Notes under the pieces: generated by a model | The model's input: only the letters and a program-made list of their open reading frames with translations | Told to the model about the DNA's origin: nothing | Databases searched by the model: none | Shown: piece after piece, positions 1 to 5,724 of the stretch | How positions within the stretch are numbered: the stretch's first letter is position 1 | How the letters are laid out: each line of letters starts with the position of its first letter | Translations under genes and position numbers: made by a program | NCBI GenBank assembly: GCA_018712665.1 | Contig: DVGP01000075.1 | Coordinates: forward strand, 1 to 6,261 | Direction: 5' to 3' | DNA from: Candidatus Pelethomonas intestinigallinarum | Lineage (GTDB): Bacteria; Bacillota; Clostridia; Oscillospirales; Oscillospiraceae | Length of the DNA: 6,261 bases

Positions 1-76
1 GTAGAAAAAGTTGCGCATGGAGAAAGGACCTCGCTTCCGCAGTCTTTTTCTTCCTAGTGTAGCGGCAAATTATGAA

Positions 77-110
77 CAAATAAAGGGGCGGCGAAAAATT
101 TTCGCCGCCC
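77..110 (-). terminator. Terminator downstream of the antiporter-mgtC operon
   Basis: Positions 86-97 and 99-110 are perfect inverted repeats (GGGCGGCGAAAA / TTTTCGCCGCCC). The single-base gap means the real hairpin opens to a small A/U loop on a 9-10 bp GC-rich stem. Read on the minus strand, the stem is followed by a T-rich stretch at 85-77 (CTTTATTTG). It lies about 55 bp beyond the mgtC stop codon, on the correct strand to end the operon. The U-tract is interrupted, so termination may be partial. Confidence 0.6.
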
Positions 111-127
111 TATGGGTTGATAGGCCG

Positions 128-153
128 GGGACCGGGCCCTGCTGCCCGGTCCC
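128..153 (-). other. GC-rich hairpin directly after mgtC
   Basis: A perfect 10-bp stem (GGGACCGGGC at 128-137, GCCCGGTCCC at 144-153, loop 138-143) begins about 10 nt past the mgtC stop. It has no T-tract on either strand, so it is unlikely to terminate alone. It may protect the 3' end of the transcript from exonucleases ahead of the terminator at 77-110. Confidence 0.5.
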
Positions 154-163
154 GAAACGGCCC

Positions 164-898
164 TCAGTCCATCTCCTCCACGTGACACACGTAGTCCAGG
201 GTGCCCAGGGCCTGGATGATCTCCCGGTGGGTCTTGTAGGCCTTCAGCTCCCTGCCGCAGACGGTCATGGCCACGGAGTACACGCTCAGGCCGGAGCTGA
301 GGTAGGCGGGGTTGGCCTCGATGTCGTCGATGCGCAGCCCCAGCCGCCGCACCACGTCCACGAAGTCCCGGAGGCTGGCCCTGCTGCTCAGCTCCAGGTG
401 GATCTCGAAGTGGTCCGAGCGGTTTTTCAGGTACCGCTCCAGGGGCGGCAGGAGGGACAAGCCCCCCAGCAGGGCGGCGAAGGCCGCCAGGGCCACGGTG
501 TACAGCCCCGCCCCCGCCGCCGCCCCCACGAGGCCGCAGGCCCACAGCCCGGCGGAGGTGGTCAGGCCCTTGATCTGGCTGCGGGAGCTGAAGAGGACGG
601 AGCCGCCGCTGATCATGGCGGCCCCCACCACCGCCGCGGCGGTGATCAGGGGGAAGCCCTGGCCCCAGGCCGCGGACAGGGACGTGTCGATGAGCATGGC
701 GGAGGCGGCGGCCAGGCCCACCAGCAGGAAGGTCCGCAGGCCGGCGGCGTGGCGCTTGGCGGACCGCTCCCAGCCGATGACGGCGGCCAGGACCGCCGCC
801 AGGGCGATCCGCAGCACCACGGCCCCGGCGGTGAGAGAGGCGGACCAGGGACCCAGCAGGGCGGCGATGGGGTCGGTGACGGTGAGAAAGGTATTCAT
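164..898 (-). CDS. MgtC/SapB family membrane protein
   Basis: A 244-residue integral membrane protein. Residues 25-70 form hydrophobic helices carrying the family signature GWERSAKRHAAGLRT (42-56). A second conserved block, SGGSVLFSSRSQIKGLTTSAGLW, spans 97-119 and is followed by a Gly/Ala-rich helix to about 150. Residues 160-244 are soluble and have the size and pattern of the ACT-like C-terminal domain of longer MgtC proteins. Family members are linked to growth at low Mg2+ and, in Salmonella, to modulation of the F-type ATP synthase; they are not established Mg2+ transporters. The ATG at 896-898 has an AAGGAGG site at 908-914 with 9-nt spacing. That site lies inside the end of the upstream antiporter gene, whose stop is only 3 bp away, so the two are co-transcribed and probably translationally coupled. 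The substrate or partner here is unknown. Confidence 0.9.
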   Translation of the reverse strand: MNTFLTVTDPIAALLGPWSASLTAGAVVLRIALAAVLAAVIGWERSAKRHAAGLRTFLLVGLAAASAMLIDTSLSAAWGQGFPLITAAAVVGAAMISGGSVLFSSRSQIKGLTTSAGLWACGLVGAAAGAGLYTVALAAFAALLGGLSLLPPLERYLKNRSDHFEIHLELSSRASLRDFVDVVRRLGLRIDDIEANPAYLSSGLSVYSVAMTVCGRELKAYKTHREIIQALGTLDYVCHVEEMD

Positions 899-901
899 GG
901 A

Positions 902-2350
902 TCAAAACCTCCTTCTTGCGGTGTCGCCCCGGCGGGGGCCGATGGCCGCCAGCTGGCTCTGGGCGGCCTCCAGAAAGGCCAGCTCCTCCTCTGAGGGGCG
1001 GTTCTCCCGGGCGGGGAGCTCCGCCTGGATGGCCTGGATGCGGGCGATGAGGACCTCCACCGGCGCCTTGCCCCGGCTCTCGGGGATGGCCTCCTCCGGT
1101 ACCGCCTCCTCCAGAGTGGAGGGGTAGGACTTGGACAGATACAGGCTCAGCTTGGCGCACCCCGGGCCCACCAGCTCATAGAGGACGCTGGAGGCCAGGA
1201 TGATGGTCTCCAGGGCGCTGCCCGCCTCGCCCCCCAGGGTCCGGGCCCCCATGGCCGCCAGGCCGATGGCCACCCCGGCCTGGGGGATCAGGGCCAGGCC
1301 CAGCCAGTTGCGGACCTCCTTCGGGGAGCCCGCCGCCAGGCAGCCCAGCCAGGCCCCGGCGTACTTCCCCGCGATGCGGACCACGAAGTAGAGCACCCCC
1401 ACCGTCAGCAGGGGCACGCTGCCCACCGCCCCGGAGGCGGAGAACAAGTCCCCCAGCTGGAAGGACAGCCCGGAGCGGACGAAGAACAGCAGGAGGATGG
1501 GCGGGCTGAAGTAGTTCAGCTGGCGGAAGAGCTTCTCGTCCCCGGTGAGGTTCATGTACACCGTGCCCATGGACATGCACCCCAGCAGGGGGGACACGTC
1601 CACCAGGGCGCAGATTCCGCAGAAGGCGAAGAGCAGGGCCACGGACACGATGAGCCGGTTGTCGGTGGACCGCTTTTTCGGCATCAGCAGCTTCAAAAGC
1701 CCGCCGAAGAGGCCCCCCAGTACCAGCACCCCGGTGTTCACCGCCACCGGCTTGAGGACGCTGGCCAGAGAGAAGCCGCCGCTCCCCGCCGCCGCGGCCA
1801 GGGCCACGGAGATGGCCACGGAGTAGGCGATGAGGCCCACCACGTCGTCCAGGGCCACCACCTGGAGCAGGGTGTCCACAAAGGGACCCTTGGCTCCCAG
1901 CTGGCGAATGGTCATCATGGTGGAGGCGGGGGCGGTGCTGGCCGCCAGGGCCGCCAGGACGATGGAGAAGGACAGGTCCAGCCCCAGCACGCCCCAGGTC
2001 AGGGCGAACACCGCCGCAGAGGCCAGCAGGGACTCCGCCACGGTGACCACCACTACCCGGAGGCCGTTTTTCTTCAGGGTGGAGAACTGGAAAAACTCCC
2101 CGGTGCTGAAGGCGATGAAGGCCAGGGCCACGTCCGGCAGGAAGTCCATGCCGTCGATCACCGTCTGAGGCACCAGCCCCAGGCAGCAGGGACCCAAAAG
2201 GATGCCGGAGAGAATGTAGGCCGTCACGTCAGGCAGCCGCAGACGCTTGGTCACCCTGGTGGCGGCGAAGCCTGTGAAGAGCATGAGGGCGATGGAGATG
2301 ACCACGGCCGCGGCGGCGGAGACGTGGCCTGCGAGATAGGAACCGATCAT
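902..2350 (-). CDS. CPA2-type cation:proton antiporter
   Basis: A 482-residue polytopic membrane protein of the monovalent cation:proton antiporter-2 type (Na+/H+ exchanger domain), expected to exchange Na+ or K+ for H+ across the cytoplasmic membrane. Family marks are LPDVTAYILSGILLGP (39-54), the ASTAPASTMMTIRQL stretch (137-151), the acidic pair Asp168-Asp169 in VALDDVVGLIAYS at the position of the ion-binding aspartates, and GLALIPQAGVAIGLAAMG (351-368). About 12 hydrophobic segments cover residues 10-400. Residues 410-482 form a charged cytoplasmic tail with no TrkA-N/RCK domain, unlike KefB/KefC. The ATG at 2348-2350 has AAAGGAGG upstream with about 8-nt spacing. It is first in an operon with mgtC and divergent from a LysR regulator, which is the likely controller. 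Ion specificity cannot be read from sequence alone. Confidence 0.92.
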   Translation of the reverse strand: MIGSYLAGHVSAAAAVVISIALMLFTGFAATRVTKRLRLPDVTAYILSGILLGPCCLGLVPQTVIDGMDFLPDVALAFIAFSTGEFFQFSTLKKNGLRVVVVTVAESLLASAAVFALTWGVLGLDLSFSIVLAALAASTAPASTMMTIRQLGAKGPFVDTLLQVVALDDVVGLIAYSVAISVALAAAAGSGGFSLASVLKPVAVNTGVLVLGGLFGGLLKLLMPKKRSTDNRLIVSVALLFAFCGICALVDVSPLLGCMSMGTVYMNLTGDEKLFRQLNYFSPPILLLFFVRSGLSFQLGDLFSASGAVGSVPLLTVGVLYFVVRIAGKYAGAWLGCLAAGSPKEVRNWLGLALIPQAGVAIGLAAMGARTLGGEAGSALETIILASSVLYELVGPGCAKLSLYLSKSYPSTLEEAVPEEAIPESRGKAPVEVLIARIQAIQAELPARENRPSEEELAFLEAAQSQLAAIGPRRGDTARRRF

Positions 2351-2367
2351 GGGAAGCCCCTCCTTTC

Positions 2368-2390
2368 AAAAACCGGCCCGGGCCGGGCCC
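2368..2390 (-). promoter_or_regulatory. Attenuator-like hairpin in the antiporter leader
   Basis: The antiporter leader contains 20 bp of pure G/C (2373-2392) with nested dyads. One good fold on the minus strand is GGCCCG (2389-2384) with CGGGCC (2380-2375) and a 3-nt loop, two further Gs, then five Ts (2372-2368), and the SD follows at once. Stem plus U-run is the form of an intrinsic terminator between promoter and SD. The stem is short and several alternative pairings exist, so this may be only a GC-rich 5' hairpin. Confidence 0.35.
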
Positions 2391-2397
2391 GGACCCC

Positions 2398-2426
2398 TTG
2401 CTTGTTGGTGTGGTTTATGATATAGT
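2398..2426 (+). promoter_or_regulatory. lysR promoter (extended -10)
   Basis: TTGCTT (2398-2403), 17-bp spacer, TATAGT (2421-2426), with the extended -10 dinucleotide TG at 2418-2419. Transcription would begin near 2433. The -35 matches consensus at only three positions, but the extended -10 would compensate. The -10 overlaps the opposing antiporter -10 at 2421-2422. Confidence 0.55.
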
Positions 2427-2445
2427 GGAGCTGACATAAATGCAA
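2417..2445 (-). promoter_or_regulatory. Antiporter-mgtC operon promoter
   Basis: Read on the minus strand: TTGCAT (2445-2440), 17-bp spacer, TATCAT (2422-2417), start near 2410, giving a leader of about 60 nt. The -10 matches consensus 5 of 6; the -35 is weak, as expected for a promoter needing an activator. The -35 lies within the promoter-proximal ATAA-N7-TTAT box. Confidence 0.5.
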
Positions 2446-2450
2446 ATTAT
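2436..2450. promoter_or_regulatory. LysR-type operator box, promoter-proximal
   Basis: ATAA (2436-2439), 7 bp, TTAT (2447-2450): an interrupted dyad of the T-N11-A form typical of LysR-type binding sites. Its centre is near -33 of the proposed antiporter start, the usual activation-site position, and near +10 of the lysR start, so occupancy would also repress lysR. AT-rich dyads can occur by chance; the matching second box strengthens this call. Confidence 0.5.
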
Positions 2451-2466
2451 TCTTTTTTAGCAGGAC

Positions 2467-2481
2467 ATAATAAGAATTTAT
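2467..2481. promoter_or_regulatory. LysR-type operator box, promoter-distal
   Basis: A second ATAA-N7-TTAT dyad (ATAA at 2467-2470, TTAT at 2478-2481), exactly 31 bp from the first, about three helical turns, so both lie on the same DNA face. Its centre is near -64 of the proposed antiporter start, where LysR proteins place their primary regulatory site. It abuts the lysR SD (GGAGG, 2482-2486), so bound protein could also block lysR transcription. Confidence 0.5.
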
Positions 2482-2490
2482 GGAGGGGCT

Positions 2491-3390
2491 ATGCTGGGAG
2501 GAAAGCTGAACACGCTGCTGGCGGTGGTGGAGCAGCAGAATTTTACCAAGGCGGCCAAGGCCCTGGCCCTGACCCAGCCGGCGGTGAGCCACCACATCCG
2601 GGAGCTGGAGGAGGAGCTGGGGGTCCAGCTCATCGTCCGCCGGGGAGGCCGGATTATCCTGACGCCGGAGGGGGAGATCGCGGTGAAGTACGCCCGGCGG
2701 ATGAAGGCGCTGTACGACAAGCTCCGCACAGAGCTCATGAACACGGAGCGTGGGCGGAAGCAGCTCCGGGTGGGCATCACTCACACGGCGGAGAGCAATC
2801 TGACGGCGGAGGCCCTGGCCAAGTGCAGCGAGGAAAACCCCGGTCTGAGCATAACGATTTTGACAGACACCATAAAAAATCTTTATGATATGCTCTCCAG
2901 CTACGAGATCGACATGGCCATCGTGGAGGGAAATCCGGCGGAGGAGGGGCTGCGGTCGGTGATGCTGGACACAGACCACCTGCTGTGCGTCATGTCGGTG
3001 AACAACCCCCTGTCCCGGCGGGCCATGGTGACGCTGGAGCAGCTCAAGCGGGAGCGGATGATCCTCCGCCTGCCCACCTCCGCCACCCGGGTCCTCTTCG
3101 AGGCCACTCTGCGGAGCATCAACGACGCCATCGAGAACTTCAACGTCACCCTGGAGGTGGACAACATCGCCACCATCAAGGACCTGATCCGCAAGGACCT
3201 GGGGGTGTCCATCCTGCCCAAGAGCGCCTGTATGGACGAGCTGCGGAAGGGGAAGATCGCCGCGCTGCCCATCGAGGACCTGAGCATGGTCCGGGAGACC
3301 CGGCTGGTCTACCACAAGGACTTCGGGGACAACGACATCCTGGAGGCCATCGTCCGGGCGTATCAAAAGACAGCCGGGACCTATGATTAG
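2491..3390 (+). CDS. LysR-family transcriptional regulator
   Basis: A 299-residue protein of standard LysR length. Residues 1-60 form the N-terminal winged helix-turn-helix, with core FTKAAKALALTQPAVSHHIRELEEELGVQLI (18-48), followed by the linker helix (about 61-88). Residues 91-299 match the two-lobed periplasmic-binding-like effector domain, including the typical GLSITILTD strand, DMAIVEG (141-147) and DLGVSILPKSA (236-246). The ligand is not predictable. The ATG at 2491 is preceded by GGAGGGG with short spacing (GGAGG ends 4 nt before ATG), and it places the HTH at the normal distance from the N-terminus. It is divergent from the antiporter-mgtC operon and shares a 140-bp control region with it, so that operon is the most likely target, with negative autoregulation. 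The stretch 2848-2895 is markedly AT-richer than the rest of the gene. Confidence 0.93.
   Translation: MLGGKLNTLLAVVEQQNFTKAAKALALTQPAVSHHIRELEEELGVQLIVRRGGRIILTPEGEIAVKYARRMKALYDKLRTELMNTERGRKQLRVGITHTAESNLTAEALAKCSEENPGLSITILTDTIKNLYDMLSSYEIDMAIVEGNPAEEGLRSVMLDTDHLLCVMSVNNPLSRRAMVTLEQLKRERMILRLPTSATRVLFEATLRSINDAIENFNVTLEVDNIATIKDLIRKDLGVSILPKSACMDELRKGKIAALPIEDLSMVRETRLVYHKDFGDNDILEAIVRAYQKTAGTYD
2860..2889 (+). promoter_or_regulatory. Possible intragenic promoter within lysR
   Basis: TTGACA (2860-2865), 18-bp spacer, TATGAT (2884-2889), in an AT-rich island of an otherwise GC-rich gene. The match to sigma-A consensus is strong, but the location in the sense strand of the effector domain has no obvious purpose. 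It may reflect codon choice for residues 121-136. Confidence 0.25.
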
Positions 3391-3402
3391 AAATTTCATT
3401 TT

Positions 3403-3570
3403 CGGGGGCGGAGCCCCCGTACCTCCAAGACCGTGGGGCCTCCCCAGCCCCACACCCCGGGTCACTTTTTGTCCGCACAAAAAGTGACCAAAAAACCGCA
3501 TAAGGGAGGGACCCTTTCGATGGGGTCCCTCCCTTATGAATCCCTCCCCCACGACGACACAAAGGGGGGC
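3403..3570 (+). repeat. Multi-hairpin intergenic element, copy 1
   Basis: Just after lysR come four hairpins in series: CGGGGGC/GCCCCCG (3403-3419, loop GGA); GTGGGGC/GCCCCAC (3433-3453); a perfect 13-bp stem GGTCACTTTTTGT / ACAAAAAGTGACC (3460-3489, loop CCGC); and a perfect 16-bp stem CATAAGGGAGGGACCC with its complement (3499-3538, loop TTTCGATG). A C-rich flank and a G6C run end at 3570. None is followed by a T-tract on the plus strand, so these are not ordinary terminators. The series order, the loop TTTCGA and the flank recur in inverted orientation at 3791-3924. I see no credible gene; open frames across it are translations of the repeat. Confidence 0.75.
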
Positions 3571-3790
3571 GCGCGTCGGCACAAGCTCCGCATCCCTCAT
3601 CCTGACGCAAGCGTCAGGCTTCGGTCGCTGCGCTGCGCCTCCTTCTTCCTCGGCAAACGCTGCGCTGGTTTGCCTCGGAGCGGCCCCTGCGGGGCCGTTT
3701 TTACCGATTCCCGGTGGATTAACCCTGTTCGACGGTGGAAGCGCTTTTCAGGGCTGCGGGGCCGGGGGAGAATCCAAAGAGGGGGCCGCA
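3571..3790. other. GC-rich spacer between inverted repeat copies
   Basis: No credible gene. It holds small hairpins: CCTGACGC/GCGTCAGG (3601-3618), GGCAAAC/GTTTGCC (3652-3674) and the terminator-like hairpin at 3681-3697. An eight-pair stem GAGGGGGC/GCCCCCTC (3779-3798) marks the edge of copy 2. Composition and hairpin density match the flanking repeat copies, so this is probably the interior of one larger composite element rather than unrelated spacer. Confidence 0.5.
3681..3702 (+). terminator. Plus-strand intrinsic terminator after lysR
   Basis: CGGCCCC (3681-3687), loop TGC, GGGGCCG (3691-3697), then TTTTT (3698-3702). A 7-bp all-GC stem with an adjoining U-run is a standard intrinsic terminator. 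It is the first such structure downstream of lysR, about 290 bp past its stop, so the lysR mRNA may carry the whole copy-1 repeat as a structured 3' tail. Confidence 0.6.
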
Positions 3791-3924
3791 GCCCCCTCAT
3801 TGGTCGTTGCGGGAGGAGGTTCTTAGGAGGGGGACACAGTCGAAAGTGTCCCCCTCCTGAGCGTGCTTTTGCTTACTTTTCTCACGAGAGAAAAGTCAGT
3901 CAGGGCACGGGGGTGAAACCCCCG
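3791..3924 (-). repeat. Multi-hairpin intergenic element, copy 2 (inverted)
   Basis: Read on the minus strand from 3924, the module order matches copy 1: CGGGGGT/ACCCCCG hairpin (3924-3908), ACTTTTCTC/GAGAAAAGT hairpin (3896-3875), then a perfect 13-bp stem AGGAGGGGGACAC (3858-3825) whose loop begins TTTCGA as in copy 1. A C-rich flank containing ACGAC and a run of Gs follow, again as in copy 1. Stem sequences differ but pairing is kept, so structure rather than sequence appears conserved. Copy 1 has about 29 extra bases (its second hairpin) between the first and third modules. Confidence 0.7.
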
Positions 3925-4036
3925 AAGCTGCCGGGAAGAATGGCAGTAACCGATGAAGAAAATTTTTCTCCCCCACCCGCCCGGCGGTACGCGCTTCAGC
4001 CCTGCATCGGTCAGATGCGCTGGCACAGAGCCGTCA

Positions 4037-4073
4037 AAACGAGGAGGCGTGAGGACCGAAGTCCTCACGCCTC
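4037..4073 (-). terminator. Flotillin gene terminator
   Basis: A perfect 13-bp stem (GAGGCGTGAGGAC at 4044-4056, GTCCTCACGCCTC at 4061-4073) with a 4-base loop, TTCG on the minus strand, begins 8 nt past the flotillin stop. On the minus strand it is preceded by AAA and followed by CTCGTTTTG, so the U-run is four bases at 4040-4037. It is the likely end of the flotillin transcript. Confidence 0.75.
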
Positions 4074-4080
4074 TTTGCGC

Positions 4081-5559
4081 TTACACCTGTTGTTCCCCTT
4101 CCTGGGTGGAGGCGGCCTGGGCGGGGTCGTCGGCCCCGTCCTTGCCGTCTCCGGCGGCCTTCACCTCCACGGTCACCGGCCGGGAGGCGGCCATGCTGCC
4201 GCCCACCACGCCGGAGAGCAGGGCGGTGATGTCCAGCCCCGTGGACTCCTTCACGCCGTCCATGATCTGGCTGGCGCTGCTCATCACGTCCTTCACCAGC
4301 TTGGTGGAGTTGCCGTCGCCGTACATGACGATCTTGTCGGTCTGGGCCAGAGGGGCGGCGGCGTTCTTCACCACCTCGGGCAGGGCGCTCAGGTACATCT
4401 CCAGCACCGACGCCTCGCCCATCTTCCGCTGGGCCTCGGCCTTCTTCTCGATGGCCTCCGCCTCCGCCAGACCCTTGGCCCGGATACCCTCGGCCTCCTG
4501 TTCCATGGCGAAGCGCAGGGCGTCGGCCTCGGCCTTCCGGGCCTCCGCCTCCTTCACCGCCTCGTAGGCCTTGGCGTCGGCCTCCCGCTGGCGGCGGATC
4601 AGGTCGGCCTCGGCCTCCTTCTCCGCCTTGTACTTCATGGCGTCGGCCTGCTTGCGGATCTCCGCGTCCAGCTGCCGCTCCCGCAGGGCGATCTCCTTCT
4701 CCGCCAGCTCCGACTCCTTCTCCTTCCGGGCGATGTCGGCGCTGACCCTGGTGACCTCGATGGTCTTGCGCTGGGTCTCCTGCTGGATGGAGTAGGCGGC
4801 GTCGGCCTCGGCCTTCTTGGTGTCGGCCTTCACCTTCATCTCCGCCTGCTGGATGGCCAGGGCGGCGTCCTGCTCGGCGATCATCTTCTCCGCCTGAACC
4901 TTCACCGCGTTGGCCTCCTGCTGTGCGTTGGAGGTGGCGATGGCAATGTCGCGCTGGGCGTTGGCCTTGGCGATCTGGGCATTCTTGCGGATCTGCTCCA
5001 CGTTGTCGATACCCATGTTCTCGATGGTGCCGGCCCCGTCCTTGAAGTTCTGGATGTTGAAGTTCACCACCTCGAGACCCAGCTTCCGCATGTCGGGCAC
5101 CACATTCTCGGTGATCTTCCGGGCCACGCCCTGGCGGTCCTGGACCATCTCCTTCAGGCCCACAGAGCCCACGATCTCCCGCATGTTGCCCTCCATCACC
5201 TGGGTGACCAGGCTGACCAGCTCCTCCGGCCGCTTGCCCAGCAGGGCCTCGGCGGCCAGCTGCAGCAGCTCCGGGTCGGAGCTGACCTTCACGTTGGCCA
5301 CGCCGTCCACGGTGACGTTGATGAACTCGTTGGTGGGGACCGCCTCGCTGGTCCGCACGTCCACCTGCATCACCCGCAGGCTCAGCTTATCCACCCGTTC
5401 GAAGAAGGGCACGCGCCACCCGGCCTTGCCGATGAGGATGCGCTTGCGGCCCAGGCCGGAGATGATGTAGGCGGTGTCCGGCGGCGCCTTCAGGTAGCCG
5501 GTGAAGAACAGCAGCAGGAGCAGCAGGACCACTACGCCGATGATGATGTACGTTGTCAT
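4081..5559 (-). CDS. Flotillin-like SPFH-domain membrane protein
   Basis: A 492-residue protein with full flotillin architecture: one N-terminal membrane segment (about 4-22, very Leu/Val/Ile-rich), an SPFH/PHB domain (about 24-185, including GKAGWRVPFFERVDKLSLRV at 44-63), a long Ala/Glu/Lys/Arg-rich coiled coil with EA repeats (about 186-380), and a flotillin C-terminal oligomerisation region (about 381-455). A short acidic, probably disordered tail (463-492) follows. Bacterial flotillins such as B. subtilis FloT (YuaG) scaffold membrane microdomains and affect fluidity, secretion and signalling. The ATG at 5557-5559 has AAGGAGG (5573-5567) at 7-nt spacing. No NfeD-family partner gene adjoins it here: the terminator follows at once and the upstream region is regulatory. 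It appears to be a single-gene unit controlled by a riboswitch and a second promoter. Confidence 0.95.
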   Translation of the reverse strand: MTTYIIIGVVVLLLLLLFFTGYLKAPPDTAYIISGLGRKRILIGKAGWRVPFFERVDKLSLRVMQVDVRTSEAVPTNEFINVTVDGVANVKVSSDPELLQLAAEALLGKRPEELVSLVTQVMEGNMREIVGSVGLKEMVQDRQGVARKITENVVPDMRKLGLEVVNFNIQNFKDGAGTIENMGIDNVEQIRKNAQIAKANAQRDIAIATSNAQQEANAVKVQAEKMIAEQDAALAIQQAEMKVKADTKKAEADAAYSIQQETQRKTIEVTRVSADIARKEKESELAEKEIALRERQLDAEIRKQADAMKYKAEKEAEADLIRRQREADAKAYEAVKEAEARKAEADALRFAMEQEAEGIRAKGLAEAEAIEKKAEAQRKMGEASVLEMYLSALPEVVKNAAAPLAQTDKIVMYGDGNSTKLVKDVMSSASQIMDGVKESTGLDITALLSGVVGGSMAASRPVTVEVKAAGDGKDGADDPAQAASTQEGEQQV

Positions 5560-5617
5560 AATTTCTCCTCCTTATCAATATCCCTTTCTCTCGCCGTATG
5601 TATGTCTGTGTCTGTTT

Positions 5618-5635
5618 CCGCCCCCTCCGGGGCGG
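5618..5635 (-). other. Hairpin in the flotillin 5' leader
   Basis: CCGCCCC/GGGGCGG (5618-5624, 5629-5635) forms a perfect 7-bp stem with a 4-base loop. It lies about 20 nt into the transcript from the proximal promoter and has no U-run. A 5' stabilising hairpin is the simplest reading. Confidence 0.4.
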
Positions 5636-5660
5636 TGGGTACGGACTTGCGCTTGGGTAC

Positions 5661-5690
5661 AGTATAGCCCGGCCGGGCCGTCCGTGTCAA
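5661..5690 (-). promoter_or_regulatory. Proximal flotillin promoter with palindromic spacer
   Basis: On the minus strand: TTGACA (5690-5685, perfect -35), 18-bp spacer, TATACT (5666-5661, 5 of 6). The start would be near 5654, giving a leader of about 95 nt. The spacer contains a perfect 12-bp palindrome, GCCCGGCCGGGC (5667-5678), between the two hexamers. This is where a repressor dimer could block polymerase, though GC-rich palindromes are common in this DNA. The promoter lies downstream of the riboswitch terminator, so its transcripts would escape the riboswitch. Confidence 0.7.
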
Positions 5691-5724
5691 AAGGAAGAAG
5701 CTGGTTTTTTCGCACCCGGGTACG

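Noticed and set aside
11..1160. Long open frames on both strands over the mgtC and antiporter genes
   Set aside because: Pro/Gly/Arg-rich shadow translations without SD or domains; the MgtC and antiporter frames explain this DNA.
3460..3489. Perfect 13-bp hairpin considered as a lysR terminator
   Set aside because: It is followed by an A-run, not a T-run, on the plus strand, and on the minus strand the T-run precedes it. It fits the repeat module better.
2347..3600. A 417-codon minus-strand frame antisense to lysR
   Set aside because: It has no recognisable domain, begins inside repeat copy 1, and runs through the divergent promoter region. The LysR frame on the plus strand is clear.
3536..4068. 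Short open frames within the hairpin repeat region
   Set aside because: They span both repeat copies and their hairpins, lack convincing SD sites, and encode compositionally odd peptides, so they are translations of non-coding repeat DNA.
3391..4080. CRISPR array, tRNA or rRNA in the intergenic stretch
   Set aside because: Hairpins are of different sequence without regular direct repeats and spacers, and no tRNA cloverleaf or rRNA signature was seen.
3433..5667. A 744-codon plus-strand open frame antisense to the flotillin gene
   Set aside because: It is the shadow of a GC-rich coding sequence. The product is a low-complexity Leu/Gly/His-rich string with no domain, and the minus-strand frame is a textbook flotillin.
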